Shown here: positions 23,941 through 34,804 of the stretch, piece by piece
Position numbering within the stretch: the stretch's first letter is position 1
Layout: each line of letters begins with the position of its first letter
DNA from: Pseudeuparius sepicola
Lineage: Eukaryota > Arthropoda > Insecta > Coleoptera > Anthribidae
Reading direction: 5' to 3'
Assembly: GCA_963920635.1 (NCBI GenBank)
Contig: OY987306.1
Location: 13,534,001 to 13,598,000, forward strand
DNA length: 64,000 nucleotides
Translations under genes and position numbers: made by a program
Notes under the pieces: generated by a model
Databases searched by the model: none
The model's input: the letters and a program-made list of their open reading frames with translations, nothing else
Told to the model about the DNA's origin: nothing

Positions 23941-24097
23941 TCCCAGGAGATACAATCGCAACTTACACCAGATCAAACTCAACTGTGGAATCCTGTGACG
24001 TCGCAGAGATGCTACCTTACATTTCTTTTAGGTAGATAACCTAACCTAACATTATTGTCGCGGTGTCCAAGAGGTTAGCGACTGGTGAACCGATTGC

Positions 24098-24151
24098 TAT
24101 TGAGCAAAACTGACTTAATCCGCCTCTGATACACCTCTCCCAAATCCAATT
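24098..24151. other. 54-bp unpaired centre of the giant palindrome
   Basis: The arms pair up to GAACCGATTGC (ending 24097) and GCAATCGGTTC (starting 24152). The sequence between shows no inverted symmetry and would form the loop of the fold-back. Confidence 0.93.
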
Positions 24152-24844
24152 GCAATCGGTTCACCAGTCGCTAACCTCTTGGACACCGCGACAATAATGT
24201 TAGGTTAGGTTATCTACCTAAAAGAAATGTAAGGTAGCATCTCTGTGACGTCACAGGATTCCACAGTTGAGTTTGATCTGGTGTAAGTTGCGATTGTATC
24301 TCCTGGGATTAACGAGTTGTCAACGCATTAATTTAAGGTAGCATCTTTGTGACGCGTGATCCGGTGTAAGGTTGCGAATGTATCTCCTAAGATTTGGAGG
24401 GTCCACACTCGTCAACGCTTCGTTAACGAGTTGTCAAAGTTAAGTTATCGCGTTGTTAGCACCTCGTTCGTTAACATGTTGTCAATGCTCGTTAACGCCT
24501 TGTTAACTATATTTTTACTTTACATTATATACGTATTTGACCTGTCATATACTTACTCATGACACATTGGCTAACTAGGGATTCCATAAACAAAGGGTAT
24601 TATTAATTAGAATAAATTGTGATAAATTTCCTAAAATGTGAGCAGACAATGGACGTTTTATTTTTCTCACGTCATTAAGTTTCCAATAATTTGTAAAAAT
24701 CTCATTGAATCATATGGAAAACACACAAATTTCGACTTATTGAGGGGCATTTTCTCCCTTCTGTTTAGGGTTATAGATCACTCCAATCGTCCTTGCATTC
24801 TTATTCATCTATGTCTAAATTTTTTTTTGTCGCATTTTGTTTGA

Positions 24845-26040
24845 ATGAAAGGCGTTTCCTAGGTACCACGGCCCCGAACAACTTTTCTAATAATTTTTAG
24901 TCAGCCGTTTTTCGAAAAAAAAAATCTGTATGCTTTTCACTTGCAAACATTCGTCTAAGTCACGTCTTGGAATTTTTTTTTTGTTACATTCTATTCGAAT
25001 GAAAGGTGTTTCCTAGGTTACCTCGGCCTCCCAATCAACTTTTCTAATAATTTTTTGTTTCTTTTTCACTTGCAAATATTCGTCTAAGTCACGTCTCGGA
25101 TTTTTTTGTCATATTCTATTTGATTGAAAGGCGTTTCCTAGGTTAAACCTTCCGATCAACTTTTCTAATAATTTTTTTGTTTTTTTTTCCACTTGCAAAC
25201 ATTCGTCTAAGTCACGTCTCGGATTTTTTTTTGTCATATTCTATTCGAATGAAAGGCGTTTCCTAGGTTAAACCTTCCGGTCAACTTTTCTAATAATTTT
25301 TTTGTTTTTTTTTTCACTTGCAAACATTCGTCTAAGTCACGTCTAGTTTTTTTTTCAGATTTTGTTCAAACAAAATATCAATGTTATCTGGGGGCCTTCC
25401 GACTAACTATTTTTATCAGTCACTCGAAAAAATCTATCTATACTTTTCCACTTGCATCAAATATTCGTCTAATAAGTCCCGTTCCTTATTCGATTTTTTT
25501 ATTATATTCAAACGAATGGCGTTTTTTTCGGGAATTCGGTCTATACTATTCACTTGCATCAAACATTCGCCTAAGTCCCCATCATGGAATTTTATTTCAG
25601 ATTATATTCGGACGAGAGGCGTTTTCTAGGTTACCTCGGTCTCCCGAGCAAAATTTTCTAATAAGTATATTTTTTTTGTCAGTCGCCGGTTTTCGAAAAA
25701 AATCTTTATACTTTTCACTTGCAAACAGTCGTCTAAAATTTTCTTGGATTTTTTTTGTCAGATTCTATTCGAATGAAAGGCGTTTCATAGGTTATCTCAA
25801 CCTCCCGATCAACTTAATAATTTTTGGTCCGTCCCGATTTTCAAAAATTCTGCCTACTTTTCACTTGCATCGAATATCCGTCTAAGTCCCATTTTGTAAC
25901 TATTTATGTCACTTTCTATTCGAAGGAAAGGCGTTTTCTAGGTTACATCGGTCTCCTGAGCAACTTTTTATAATAACTTGTTTGGTCAGTCACCGTTTTT
26001 TGGAAAATTCGATCTACTTTTCACTTGCATCAAACATTCA
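24845..26040. repeat. tandem array of 120-160-bp units, right arm, about 8-9 copies
   Basis: The anchor GGCGTTTCCTAGGTTA, or variants of it, occurs near 24850, 25006, 25132, 25255, 25510 (degenerate), 25618, 25779 and 25932, with another worn copy near 25395. Against about five on the left, this accounts for the 523-bp difference. The extra units at about 25340-25740 include divergent types not seen on the left, so simple recent slippage on the right is not the only option; loss from the left is equally possible. Confidence 0.8.
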
Positions 26041-29000
26041 TCAACGCGTTAACGAAATGTTAACCAAAATCTAGTTACTACTTTCAATTTCATTAGACGT
26101 ATTTTCTTAACAAATTTAAAAGCTTGTCTTTTGATCCCAAAACTATTACTACCCATAGTACCTTTGTGCCTATAGAACTGAGATAGCATTTGTTCAATTA
26201 TTAGTATATCTTTCATGATGTCCCATTTATTTGACTTACGAATTAGACGTATTTTCTCATCAAAATTAAAAGACAAAAGGTAGTTTTTGTATCCCAAACT
26301 TGTAAATTAGGCTACTTTTTTCTTGACCTGAATATTTCTCTGTTTTCGATACGTATTATAGGCTTACTATCCACGGAAGTAAAGTCAACAGTGCGTTTTG
26401 TATTTTAGTTAGGAAACCCAATGTTATTCATTTTTATCCGTCTAAAATATCAAGGAATACCCCCAAAAGCTAGCAAACAGACTCTCAAAATGGGCAAACA
26501 GTCTATAAAAATTCCATTGAAAATCTCATTATTACTATAGTGCCTTTTTTATTAATCAGAAGTGTATTATATGACTGAAAGTATTGTTTTTGGTGAAATT
26601 TTTATTAAATCGGGTTAAAATGAGCGATTTCTATGTTTGGAGGTTGTAAATCCTTGTAGGTAATACGCAAACATGATTCAAAAAGGAATCCAACTGACCA
26701 TTATTAAACTACAACTTTTTGTCTAAAAAATTCAAAGAGTTTACGCTTCCAAGATAATAAGCTGTTACAAATAACTGTTGATAAAGTAGACATATTTTAA
26801 CCACATTTACTAAACAATTGATGCCAATATTTTTGGATCTTTTAATTTACGACGCAATAATAAGGCTTTACATAATGTCGAGAAAATAGTGAATTGTCAC
26901 TTGCAATATTTTTGATTCTAGATAATCGAGAAAATTGTCGTTATTAAACCTAATTATTAAATTCAGTTCAAAGTCAACGCACAAGATTTTTGTATGTTAT
27001 TTACTCTCAGCCTCGTTGTCTCAGAATTCCTATTTAAGATTTTTCCTCTATTACCCCAATTAGTAACTTATTGAAACTGAATTTGCGTCATTTTCAGAGG
27101 ACAAAAATCCCATGAAAATATGATTTTTTTAATTTTATAACGTTCAGTATTTTTTTATTTTGGTTATATAGTTACCACCTAGCTTGACCCAGTGAAACTG
27201 AATTTTACGCCATTTTCAGAGGATAAAAATCCGTTGAAAATATGATTTTTTAAATTTTATAACGTTCAGTATTTTTTATTTTGGTTATCTAGTAGCTTGA
27301 CCCAGATGGAATTTTTCTTTTCATCAGATTCTGTTCTAACGGGAAGCGTTTATGATGTTGTCTCGGTCTATTGAACAACTATTCTAAAATAATCCAACCT
27401 GTATAAAACATAAAATGGGGCAGCCACATCACTACTTTTTTTGCCTTGTATATTTCCAAACTGGCTGTTAGATGTGTTTCTCACCTTAAAAAATTAAAAC
27501 CAATATTTTTTTGGACCTCAAACTTGCAACACAATTAGGTTTCAAATCTCTGGCATATTTCTCATTTATTTTATATATATACGTAGGTATAAGTTTCATT
27601 GTTTAATAAAACCAACTCGGCACTTTTCACGTCCTATGCGTCGCACTTGCTTCAGTAGATTCTCGGTCGTGGCCACAAAGACTCTATCGAGGCGTTGTAA
27701 TATATGAAAAGTCTGAGTTTCGTGTTTGTTTTTCTTTGGAAAGATGGAAGTGTATCAGTACCTACTTCAGTATAATAGATACGCGTAGTTCAGTGAAATT
27801 TTGGATTACGGCAGTATCTACCTATGGAATTTGAACGGTTACTGGTTGTTTTTCCCGTGAAAATGACTGTGCCGTTGGAAAAATGATGTTTGGTTATATC
27901 TCATCGCTCGGGGATGTTTATTCTACTGTCTGGGGCATTAGATGTAACCTGATTTCTTTTTATACATCACCAAGAATCTTTTGGTGAGTTGTATTTTGTT
28001 TTCTTATCTCTAGGGTATTTTTTTATGTATTTGCGTCGCATTTTTAAACCTATATCGTAAAACCGGTGGTGGCACCCTGTGTTTAAAAACTATACTTCGA
28101 AAAAACATCTTGTCTGATCCAATTTTGTTATCATTTTCGTAAATGGGGTAAACAAATTAAACGTTAGCAGTTATATTTGTATCAAAAATCCTTGCAAAAC
28201 TGACAACGGGTTCTGCAACCAGTATCTATGATAATTGCATTACTTTTTCCTAGCTAAAAATATTTCCTTACATCTTCACCCCAATAAATTCAGTTTCGGC
28301 TATAATATCAAAATAATATATTTATATATATTTTTTTACTTATTTCCGACTCGCTATTTAGTGGTGGTTTATAAGGTACAAAGTTTTCAATTATTATTTT
28401 CACTGAATATTGGGACCAGGTTTTGTTTTTAAATGATAACTGGTAAACTAAATCGCCAGAAATAAATATATTTTTTGATCAACATGTTTGAGCTCATTAT
28501 CTATTCTTAATATTTTGCGTGCCGCATGTTTGTATGACATTATGTTAACGTTTAGCCATGAATTTTAAGCAAGTCTGGTGCTTTTATTAAAACGGCTTAC
28601 AACCCTCTAAGTAGTACGTGCAGTTTAGTGAAAGTTAGATTAATGTCTCTCATATCGAGTCCAGTCCAATTTTCTTGCTAGATCTATCATCAATGAAAAC
28701 GTATAATTCAAAATGAAAATGTTAGGAGATTGAGCCGATATGATATTTTCTAGTCCAGAGGATACCGCCACCTCGAGCGATCACGCGGGCTATACGAAAA
28801 TTTAGTCTATACTTTCACATACATCAAACTTTATTTATTCATCTAAGCCCCGTCATGGATTTTTTTACACCTTATTAAGCAGAACGCATTTTTCATAGGA
28901 CACGCTAACGGTGACATCGACGGCTATATTATGACATCAGCGTATTTTCTAATAATAGTTGATTTTTGGCACCCCGGTTTTTAGAACCTCTAGCAACAAT

Positions 29001-30536
29001 TTTCAGTTTAGCTTTCTACATTATCAAAAAAAAAAAACCATGATTTATACTATATTTAGAAGGGGGTTGTTGTATGTTCGATATTTTATTCATTAAAAAT
29101 GTTGTATTTCCAGGGTAAAATTGGTTGAACTTCTTAGGGACGTATGTTGAATTTTTCACGCCTGGTTTTAATGCGGCAAATTATCATTCGCATTTTAAAC
29201 GAATTTGATAGCGTAAATAGCTTTGGACTTACAATTGCAGTATTTCTTTTTATTCCTAGAAATCAACAAAATTTCGGGGTTAAACAGTTGACCGACAAGT
29301 TTTTTTTACTTTGAACGTACATGTTGATTATGCCTGGTTTGAAATTTTCATCCGTACTGTACCGGGGGATTTTAGATTCTATGCTATGGAAGTATGATTT
29401 ACAGGGTTTTTTTAGATTCTACATCAACTGGGTCACACGTGTCCCTAAGGACCAAGGTCAAACCTCGAGCAGTAGCCACTTTGCACGTTTTGTTTTTGTC
29501 GAGCGATCACGTGGGATGGGCATTTTTTAAACATTTTATGAGTGTAGTTTCAATCGTGATCGAGCGATTACAAGAGCTAAAATCCAAATTTGTGGGATAG
29601 GCAATGAATAAAATAACAACTTAGATACGCGAATAAATATTTTAATATACAAGATCCCACGAACATTTTATCAGTTTTGTATACTTTTTCATCGGTGACG
29701 GGTACCCATAACTTTTTTATTTGCTGAATACGGATACAATTATTTTGCGTAGACTCCTGTCGATAGTATCAAATGTTTATTACCTTTACCTAAAGAAATT
29801 AATATCCATGTCCATAATCTAATTGTTTTGTTATATTCCGTAAATTGGCCTTGCATTCATCCGGCGGTATTTATATTTTTAAATATGTGTGCGTCTCAAG
29901 TTTGATAATAACATTTTTAGTATACATCAGAGCTGCGCTTTATATTGTATTTGCTACTGCGGCATCCCAAGTCTGCCGCTTTGGTAGGTACCGAATTCAC
30001 AGTAATAAAACTGTAAAGAACGAGCGAGTTTTGTTTGTGTACGAAGTGTTGAGATATATTACCCATGTAACATAATATCCCATTCAAATTCGAACTATAT
30101 GGGGCTTAAATATTTTATAATATTCTAATATATACTTATATGGTTACGTTATCTGTGCTTATATATAAAAGTGTGTGAAAAAAATCTTATTGGACATTCT
30201 ATTTTTATCTAAGTAGAGAGAATTGTTTTTAGGTCGTCAACCTGTCCTGACAAGTTCCGGCTAGCGGATGTGAGTCATCCACCTTGCGCCCGGCTGCGAT
30301 GCATTCGCAGAAATACTACTGTTGGGTGTTTTGGCGTTGGAATGATGGTTATTCTCCGGGTATTTTAGTGTTAATAGTAATTTTTTTAATTTAATCGGAG
30401 CCTGCGGTACACATCATTAAAGGGACCTGCTGAGTCTACAGAGACCGGAGAGGCCTGCGGGAGCCAGCGGAGCCCTGCTACAACAGCGCGTCGAGATTAT
30501 TACCACACTGCCAAGCATTTCCTAGAATTTTACTTA

Positions 30537-30596
30537 AATGCCGAGTGTTTGGCTTTGGAATGTGGGCTAAGGTTCGAATCCTGTATGGAACATATA
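30537..30596 (+). other. tRNA-like A and B box pair, right arm
   Basis: Mirror of 18176-18235: TGCCGAGTGTTTGG followed by GGTTCGAATCC at 30571. The same reservations apply. Confidence 0.3.
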
Positions 30597-30705
30597 CCAG
30601 ATGAAACCATAGGCACCTAAACACAAATACTTTTAAAACCTGATTTGTTGAACCTATCGAAAATTAGTAATCAACAATTGTTTGTATATTTTTAGGTCAC
30701 TCTCA

Positions 30706-30960
30706 TTAATACCTTGTGGTTTGTTCTTCAAAAGCAGTTGAGACAGACCTGGTGTAAGGGTAATTTTGATCTCCAATACATAATACGTTATCTTCAACAG
30801 TTACTGGTATTTGTCCCATGACTAATCCGTCATTGGTGTGTTGGATACCATAACTCCTAGGTTCAATCTCAAGTGACAAAAACATGTCTTTAACTGAGAG
30901 TGATTGTATTATCAAAGACGATCTTTCGATCACAGAGCATCGATCACGGATAATTTCCTT
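30706..30960 (-). pseudogene. DUF8207-like fragment, right arm
   Basis: Mirror copy of the left-arm fragment, identical in translation over the region I compared. Both copies read towards the palindrome centre. The identity reflects arm similarity and is not evidence of selection. Confidence 0.5.
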
Positions 30961-32418
30961 TTATGCTCTCCCCGAGGCAATTTTTTTCACAGGGATATCC
31001 AAGACCATTTATGGTATTCCGTGGTTTTCGATAGTATTCCATGGTCTTTGATGGTATTTCATGGTATTCGATGGTATTCCATGGTACTCGATGGTATTCA
31101 ATGGTATGTCGCTTTTTCAAGTCGTCTAGTCGTTTTTCAGAATCGTCTAGTCGTTTTCCAGAATCGTTTAGTCGTTTTCAGAGTCGTTTAGTCGTTTTTT
31201 CCGAATCGTCTAGTCGTTTTTCGAATCGTCTAGTCGTTTTTACGAGTCGTCTAGTCGTTTTTTAGAGTCGTTTAGACGTTTTTAGAGTCGTTTTTATAGT
31301 CGCTTAGACGCTATAAGCTTTTTCTTGGTAGGATAATGGACAGTCAAAAATGAACATTGTTTTAATTTTCATTATTGAAGAACATGTTGCATGCCCTCAT
31401 TTTATTCCATATATAGACCGTTTAAGGGTTTTAAACCCTTTTTCCACACGCTACACTTATACCTTTGGGTTTTCGAAGTCGGAATAGTATAAAAATCATA
31501 CGGTGAACATGGCATAAGTGAGAATTAGTACCTTTTTTTTTCTGGGTGAAATTTTAAACAGGAAACGCGTTGTACAAAATCCGATTTTGCAGCTAGTCTT
31601 TCAACTTGATAATCGTGTGACGGGATATTTTTAAAAACTGGTGAACTTTGCACCTATTATATTTTAGTCAAGTAATTTAAAACAAGGCCTGGCTTTCTCG
31701 GAATTAAAGAAATTTACTTACCTAGATGGTTATAAACTCAACTAAAAATGGTTAATTTATGCCCCAAATTTAATATCCACTTTCCTTTGAGAAGCAGTCT
31801 CTAAATATAGGACGATAGATTTTTGATACATCCTTAGGTAATGTAGTCAAGAAAATGTATACACTCATATGTATCTCATATCTATTCTTTATTACACTTT
31901 TCCTACAAATTTTTTATCGCCAGTACCGATGAGATCAGCGTGCTCGTTTCATAGGCGCTTATTCCGACAAAGAGAAAGTACTTTTTTCCGAGGAATTACA
32001 TCACGTACATATTGCAAGCTGGTATTTTTTCTATAGGTGTTAGGTTTTTATTAGTTGCGAGTCTCGACATGTCTCGGCGTCGCGGACGCAAAAATACGCA
32101 GGCAGAGGTGGTAGCAAAAATCCATGCATGGCCGCGGCTAAAGGTCGACAGGGGGACGTCATGGTTTAATTATGATTTAGGGTTTTTATTAGTTGCGAGT
32201 CGTGACATGTCGCGGCGTCGCGGCTGGGTCAACGGTCGGAGGGATAATGACGGGCACCCCGGGGTTGAGAGCGAAGGTCAACGGTCGGCGAGCTCGGGCA
32301 CCTTCGGTCGCGTCGGAGAAAGTCGGGCCGGAGAAATTTGGTCACGTTTTGACCACGTTTTAGCCCCCATAAGAAATACATGGGGAAAGTGGGCCAGAAC
32401 CGACATAGCCTATCTACT

Positions 32419-32424
32419 AGTTAC
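32419..32424. other. right target-site duplication AGTTAC
   Basis: Matches 16348-16353 exactly. After it the interrupted 158-bp repeat resumes with TCATTTAAAATTTTAAAG. Confidence 0.92.
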
Positions 32425-32497
32425 TCATTTAAAATTTTAAAGAAAAAAGTTAATCTTGAGATATTTAAGCAAGTTCGTCAACGAATTTTAGGGTAAT

Positions 32498-32612
32498 ATG
32501 AAGTTTTTCAGGACTCATCTGCTATTCCGGACTCGGCTAACGCCTCGTCCGGGAACAGCAATGATTCGTCCTGAAAAACTTCATTTTAGGCACTTGTAAC
32601 AAAAATAACTAG
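32498..32612. mobile_element. hairpin MITE, copy 1
   Basis: ATGAAGTTTTTCAGGAC and GTCCTGAAAAACTTCAT bound an 87-bp imperfect palindrome (32498-32584). Similarity to the inverted copy at 56873-56984 extends another 28 bp through CTTGTAACAAAAATAACT. It begins exactly where the split 158-bp repeat ends. Confidence 0.85.
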
Positions 32613-33155
32613 GTAAGTATTTGAATCAACTAACGTAGACTTTTTAATCGCAATTTTTTTCCACCGTATATGTTTGACATACAAAGGGTTTTGGGTAGCT
32701 AGAAATAATTGGCTTCAGTCCAAGAGCACCTCGTTTGCTTAAAAATAATTAGGTTCTTCCTTAAACGCAACATTTCAAAAATACTCAATATAAAGGATGG
32801 TGTAACAACTATTGTGATTCCTTTTATGTCAGTAGAACTGAAAGAAATTTCAAAACTAGACTCAAGAAACGGGCTCTAAGAGGTCACATTTTGCTAATCA
32901 TCTCTTGTATATTGGCAACTTTTTTGATGAAACAACAGGTTTTAAAATTTTACACCCAGCCAATAAAAAACTCACAACGCACAAGTTATGTTTACACAAC
33001 TTAGTTCTGCATCTAGTCAAACTATTACTAGGTCTTTATACTTGATTACATAAATTCATACAGGGTATCCCAATGACGTCAAAACCTATAGACGTGGTGC
33101 CCCATTGTTAAAATGCCCTTTATTTGACTCCAAGGTTAAATATATCCATACTACT
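32613..33155. other. no gene seen
   Basis: AT-rich with short frames only. A TACAGGGTATCCCA motif at about 33059 resembles the end of the CAGGGTG MITE family, but no partner end was located. Confidence 0.5.
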
Positions 33156-33377
33156 CTAAAAACATGCTACAAACAAAGACAGAAAGTCAACCATCAACCA
33201 ACTATACACCCGGTGATTCCCGGTTATAGTTCCTCCAGAATCACACTTAGATATCGCATGTTTTTTCTTGTTTGGGGGCGCCGGAAGCATCGGAACCTCA
33301 CCTGAAGATTCGGGGGATGGTCTAACGACGCCAGCCTCCGAGCCCAGAGTCGAAATAAGTTCGCTACGGCTAGACAA
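33156..33377 (-). pseudogene. fragment of a dispersed coding repeat (shared with 5.35-5.45 kb)
   Basis: The minus-strand frame contains PSPESSGEVPMLPAPP and NKKKHAISKC, matching the plus-strand fragment at 5346-5440. The Pro/Ser-rich stretch followed by a basic NKKK segment looks like a linker in a larger protein. No domain was recognised. The ends are open, so this is a fragment and not a small gene. Confidence 0.45.
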
Positions 33378-34237
33378 AACGGGGCAATTTCTGACAATCT
33401 CGTGACATTTTCGGAATAATTTAATGGAGCGCTTAGATTGTGATTAGTTCTGGGCGTCAAACGTTTATCAAAACAAACCTGTCTAAAATTTAAATTAATA
33501 TAAAGACAAAAGTTAATAGGTACCTTAAGAAATATGAAACTTAGGAAAAAATTATTAGGATCAATAGAGAAATAAAAAGTTGTCAACAAATTATTGTTGC
33601 GGGGAAACCATTTAAAAATGTATGCTGGCAAAACCTAAAATAGTGATTTTATACAAAACGGGACATCGGTATTTTTCCGACTGTTTGTATCATAATAAAC
33701 TAAATGATATGCAGCAGGCGTCGGAAAGCCAGGTATAATCCTGTACTATTTTCCAACATTCTGAATAGTTTTCCAATCGAGTTCCCTTTTATCCCATGGC
33801 AAAATCGATAATCCTATCAACGACATAAATAAATGAAAGTGTATAGGTATAGCCAGACGCTGTAACACCCCACACTAGTTTATGACCAATTGGGCAAAGG
33901 GCCAAATTTAATTCCCAGATATAAATTAGTATAAATGTAGCGTAATGGGGTGGCAGCCTTATTTACTATGGAAATGGTATCCACAAAGTATAATCCCGAT
34001 TTACAAGGCCTGTGTGAATTTATGTGTTGTTCAGTGCAAAGCAGGAAATTGAGATACTCGTAATAATGCCAAGCAGCGACTGCTTATTATTTTAATATAC
34101 AAGTTCAAATTTCGTTCTAGTCTAAACTGATCACGCTTTGTTTTGTAGAAACGCCTCTTTCAGAGACCCATCACAGTTCTAGAATACGAGTTCAGAAAAT
34201 GAATGTGATTTATGAATGTGTATTTAACTTGCCCTGT
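33378..34237. other. no gene seen
   Basis: The 135-residue minus-strand frame over 33224-33631 is AT-rich, hydrophobic and without motif; I do not regard it as a gene. Confidence 0.5.
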
Positions 34238-34286
34238 TAGTATGTATGTATGCATGTATGTATGTATGTATGTATGTATGTATGTC
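34238..34286. repeat. (TATG)n microsatellite
   Basis: About 12 tandem TATG units with one TGCA variant. It is immediately followed by sequence containing the 100-bp array below, a pairing common in insect satellite-type repeats. Confidence 0.95.
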
Positions 34287-34389
34287 TGGGTAGAATTTTG
34301 CAAGCTGAATTAGAACCACTTCTTGACATCCGATGGAGCTGAAATTTTGCAAACACCTAGTTCTGGTGACAATACAATATGCAATATTC

Positions 34390-34740
34390 AATATTGTAAT
34401 ACTTTCAAAATGGCCGTCGCCACAAGTTGGCGGATGATGTATTTTTTGTCAACCCCTTTAATCAAATGAAAGGGCTTTAAGAGTAGAAAATGATAATAGT
34501 TGTTAATGACATCACATTACATTTTTTTACAACCCCTTAATATAGGTATCAAATGAAAGGGCTTGAAGAGTATAAAACGATAAAGTTAGTGACATCATAC
34601 TAAATTTAATATGGACGCCGCTCCAAGAGGGCAGATTACATTTTCTTTTCAACCCCCTTAATATGGGTATTAAATGAAAGGACTTGAAGAGTAGCAAACG
34701 ATAAAGTTAGTGACATTACACTAAATCCCATATGGCGGCC
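34390..34740. repeat. tandem repeat of about 105-120 bp, 3 units
   Basis: Units share TCAAATGAAAGGGCTT(G/T)AAGAGTA, AACGATAA(A/T)GTTAGTGACAT and AACCCCTTAATAT, at about 34455, 34550 and 34665. Confidence 0.8.
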
Positions 34741-34804
34741 GTCCGAGTACAAAATAATAAACCTGATATGGGAATCAAATAGGTACTAAAAAGCGGTATT
34801 TTCT

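Larger units (their letters stand above)
16354..24097 (+). repeat. left arm of the giant palindrome (7,744 bp)
   Basis: It is the reverse complement of 24152-32418 apart from scattered substitutions and fewer array units. Apart from the peptide remnant at 17812-18066 I see no gene in it. The repeated reading frames found in both arms are simple consequences of the duplication. Confidence 0.93.
16354..32418. mobile_element. giant palindromic element, probably Polinton/Maverick-derived
   Basis: This 16,065-bp insertion has terminal sequence AGTAGATAGGCTATGTCGGT and the exact reverse complement at the other end. Over its whole length the left half mirrors the right half. Mirror pairs sum to 48,772 outside the central array and 48,249 inside it, an offset of 523 bp. 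The 6-bp TSD, 5'-AG terminus, length within 15-20 kb and a Polinton-type peptide remnant fit Polintons, but known Polinton TIRs are far shorter and lie outside a coding core. There is no polymerase, integrase, ATPase or capsid frame. The interior is tandem repeats and AT-rich sequence. By eye the arms differ by only a few bases per kb (for example 16959 against 31813, and 16987 against 31785), so the palindrome is young or homogenised. Confidence 0.85.
24152..32418 (-). repeat. right arm of the giant palindrome (8,267 bp)
   Basis: Mirror of the left arm, 523 bp longer. The whole difference lies between about 24845 and 26040, in the tandem array. Confidence 0.93.

Noticed and set aside
24030..24060. 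CCTAACCTAAC near the palindrome centre as insect telomere repeat (TTAGG)n
   Set aside because: Only two units are present; far too short to claim telomeric origin.
16354..32418. The palindrome as an assembly or chimeric-read artefact
   Set aside because: A hairpin artefact would copy the flank as well. Here the flanks differ, an exact 6-bp duplication is present, the empty-site paralog is next door, and the arms carry independent substitutions and a 523-bp array difference. Long-read confirmation would still be useful.
33224..33631. 135-residue minus-strand frame
   Set aside because: AT-driven hydrophobic composition. Only the part overlapping 33156-33377 in another frame shows a shared coding pattern.
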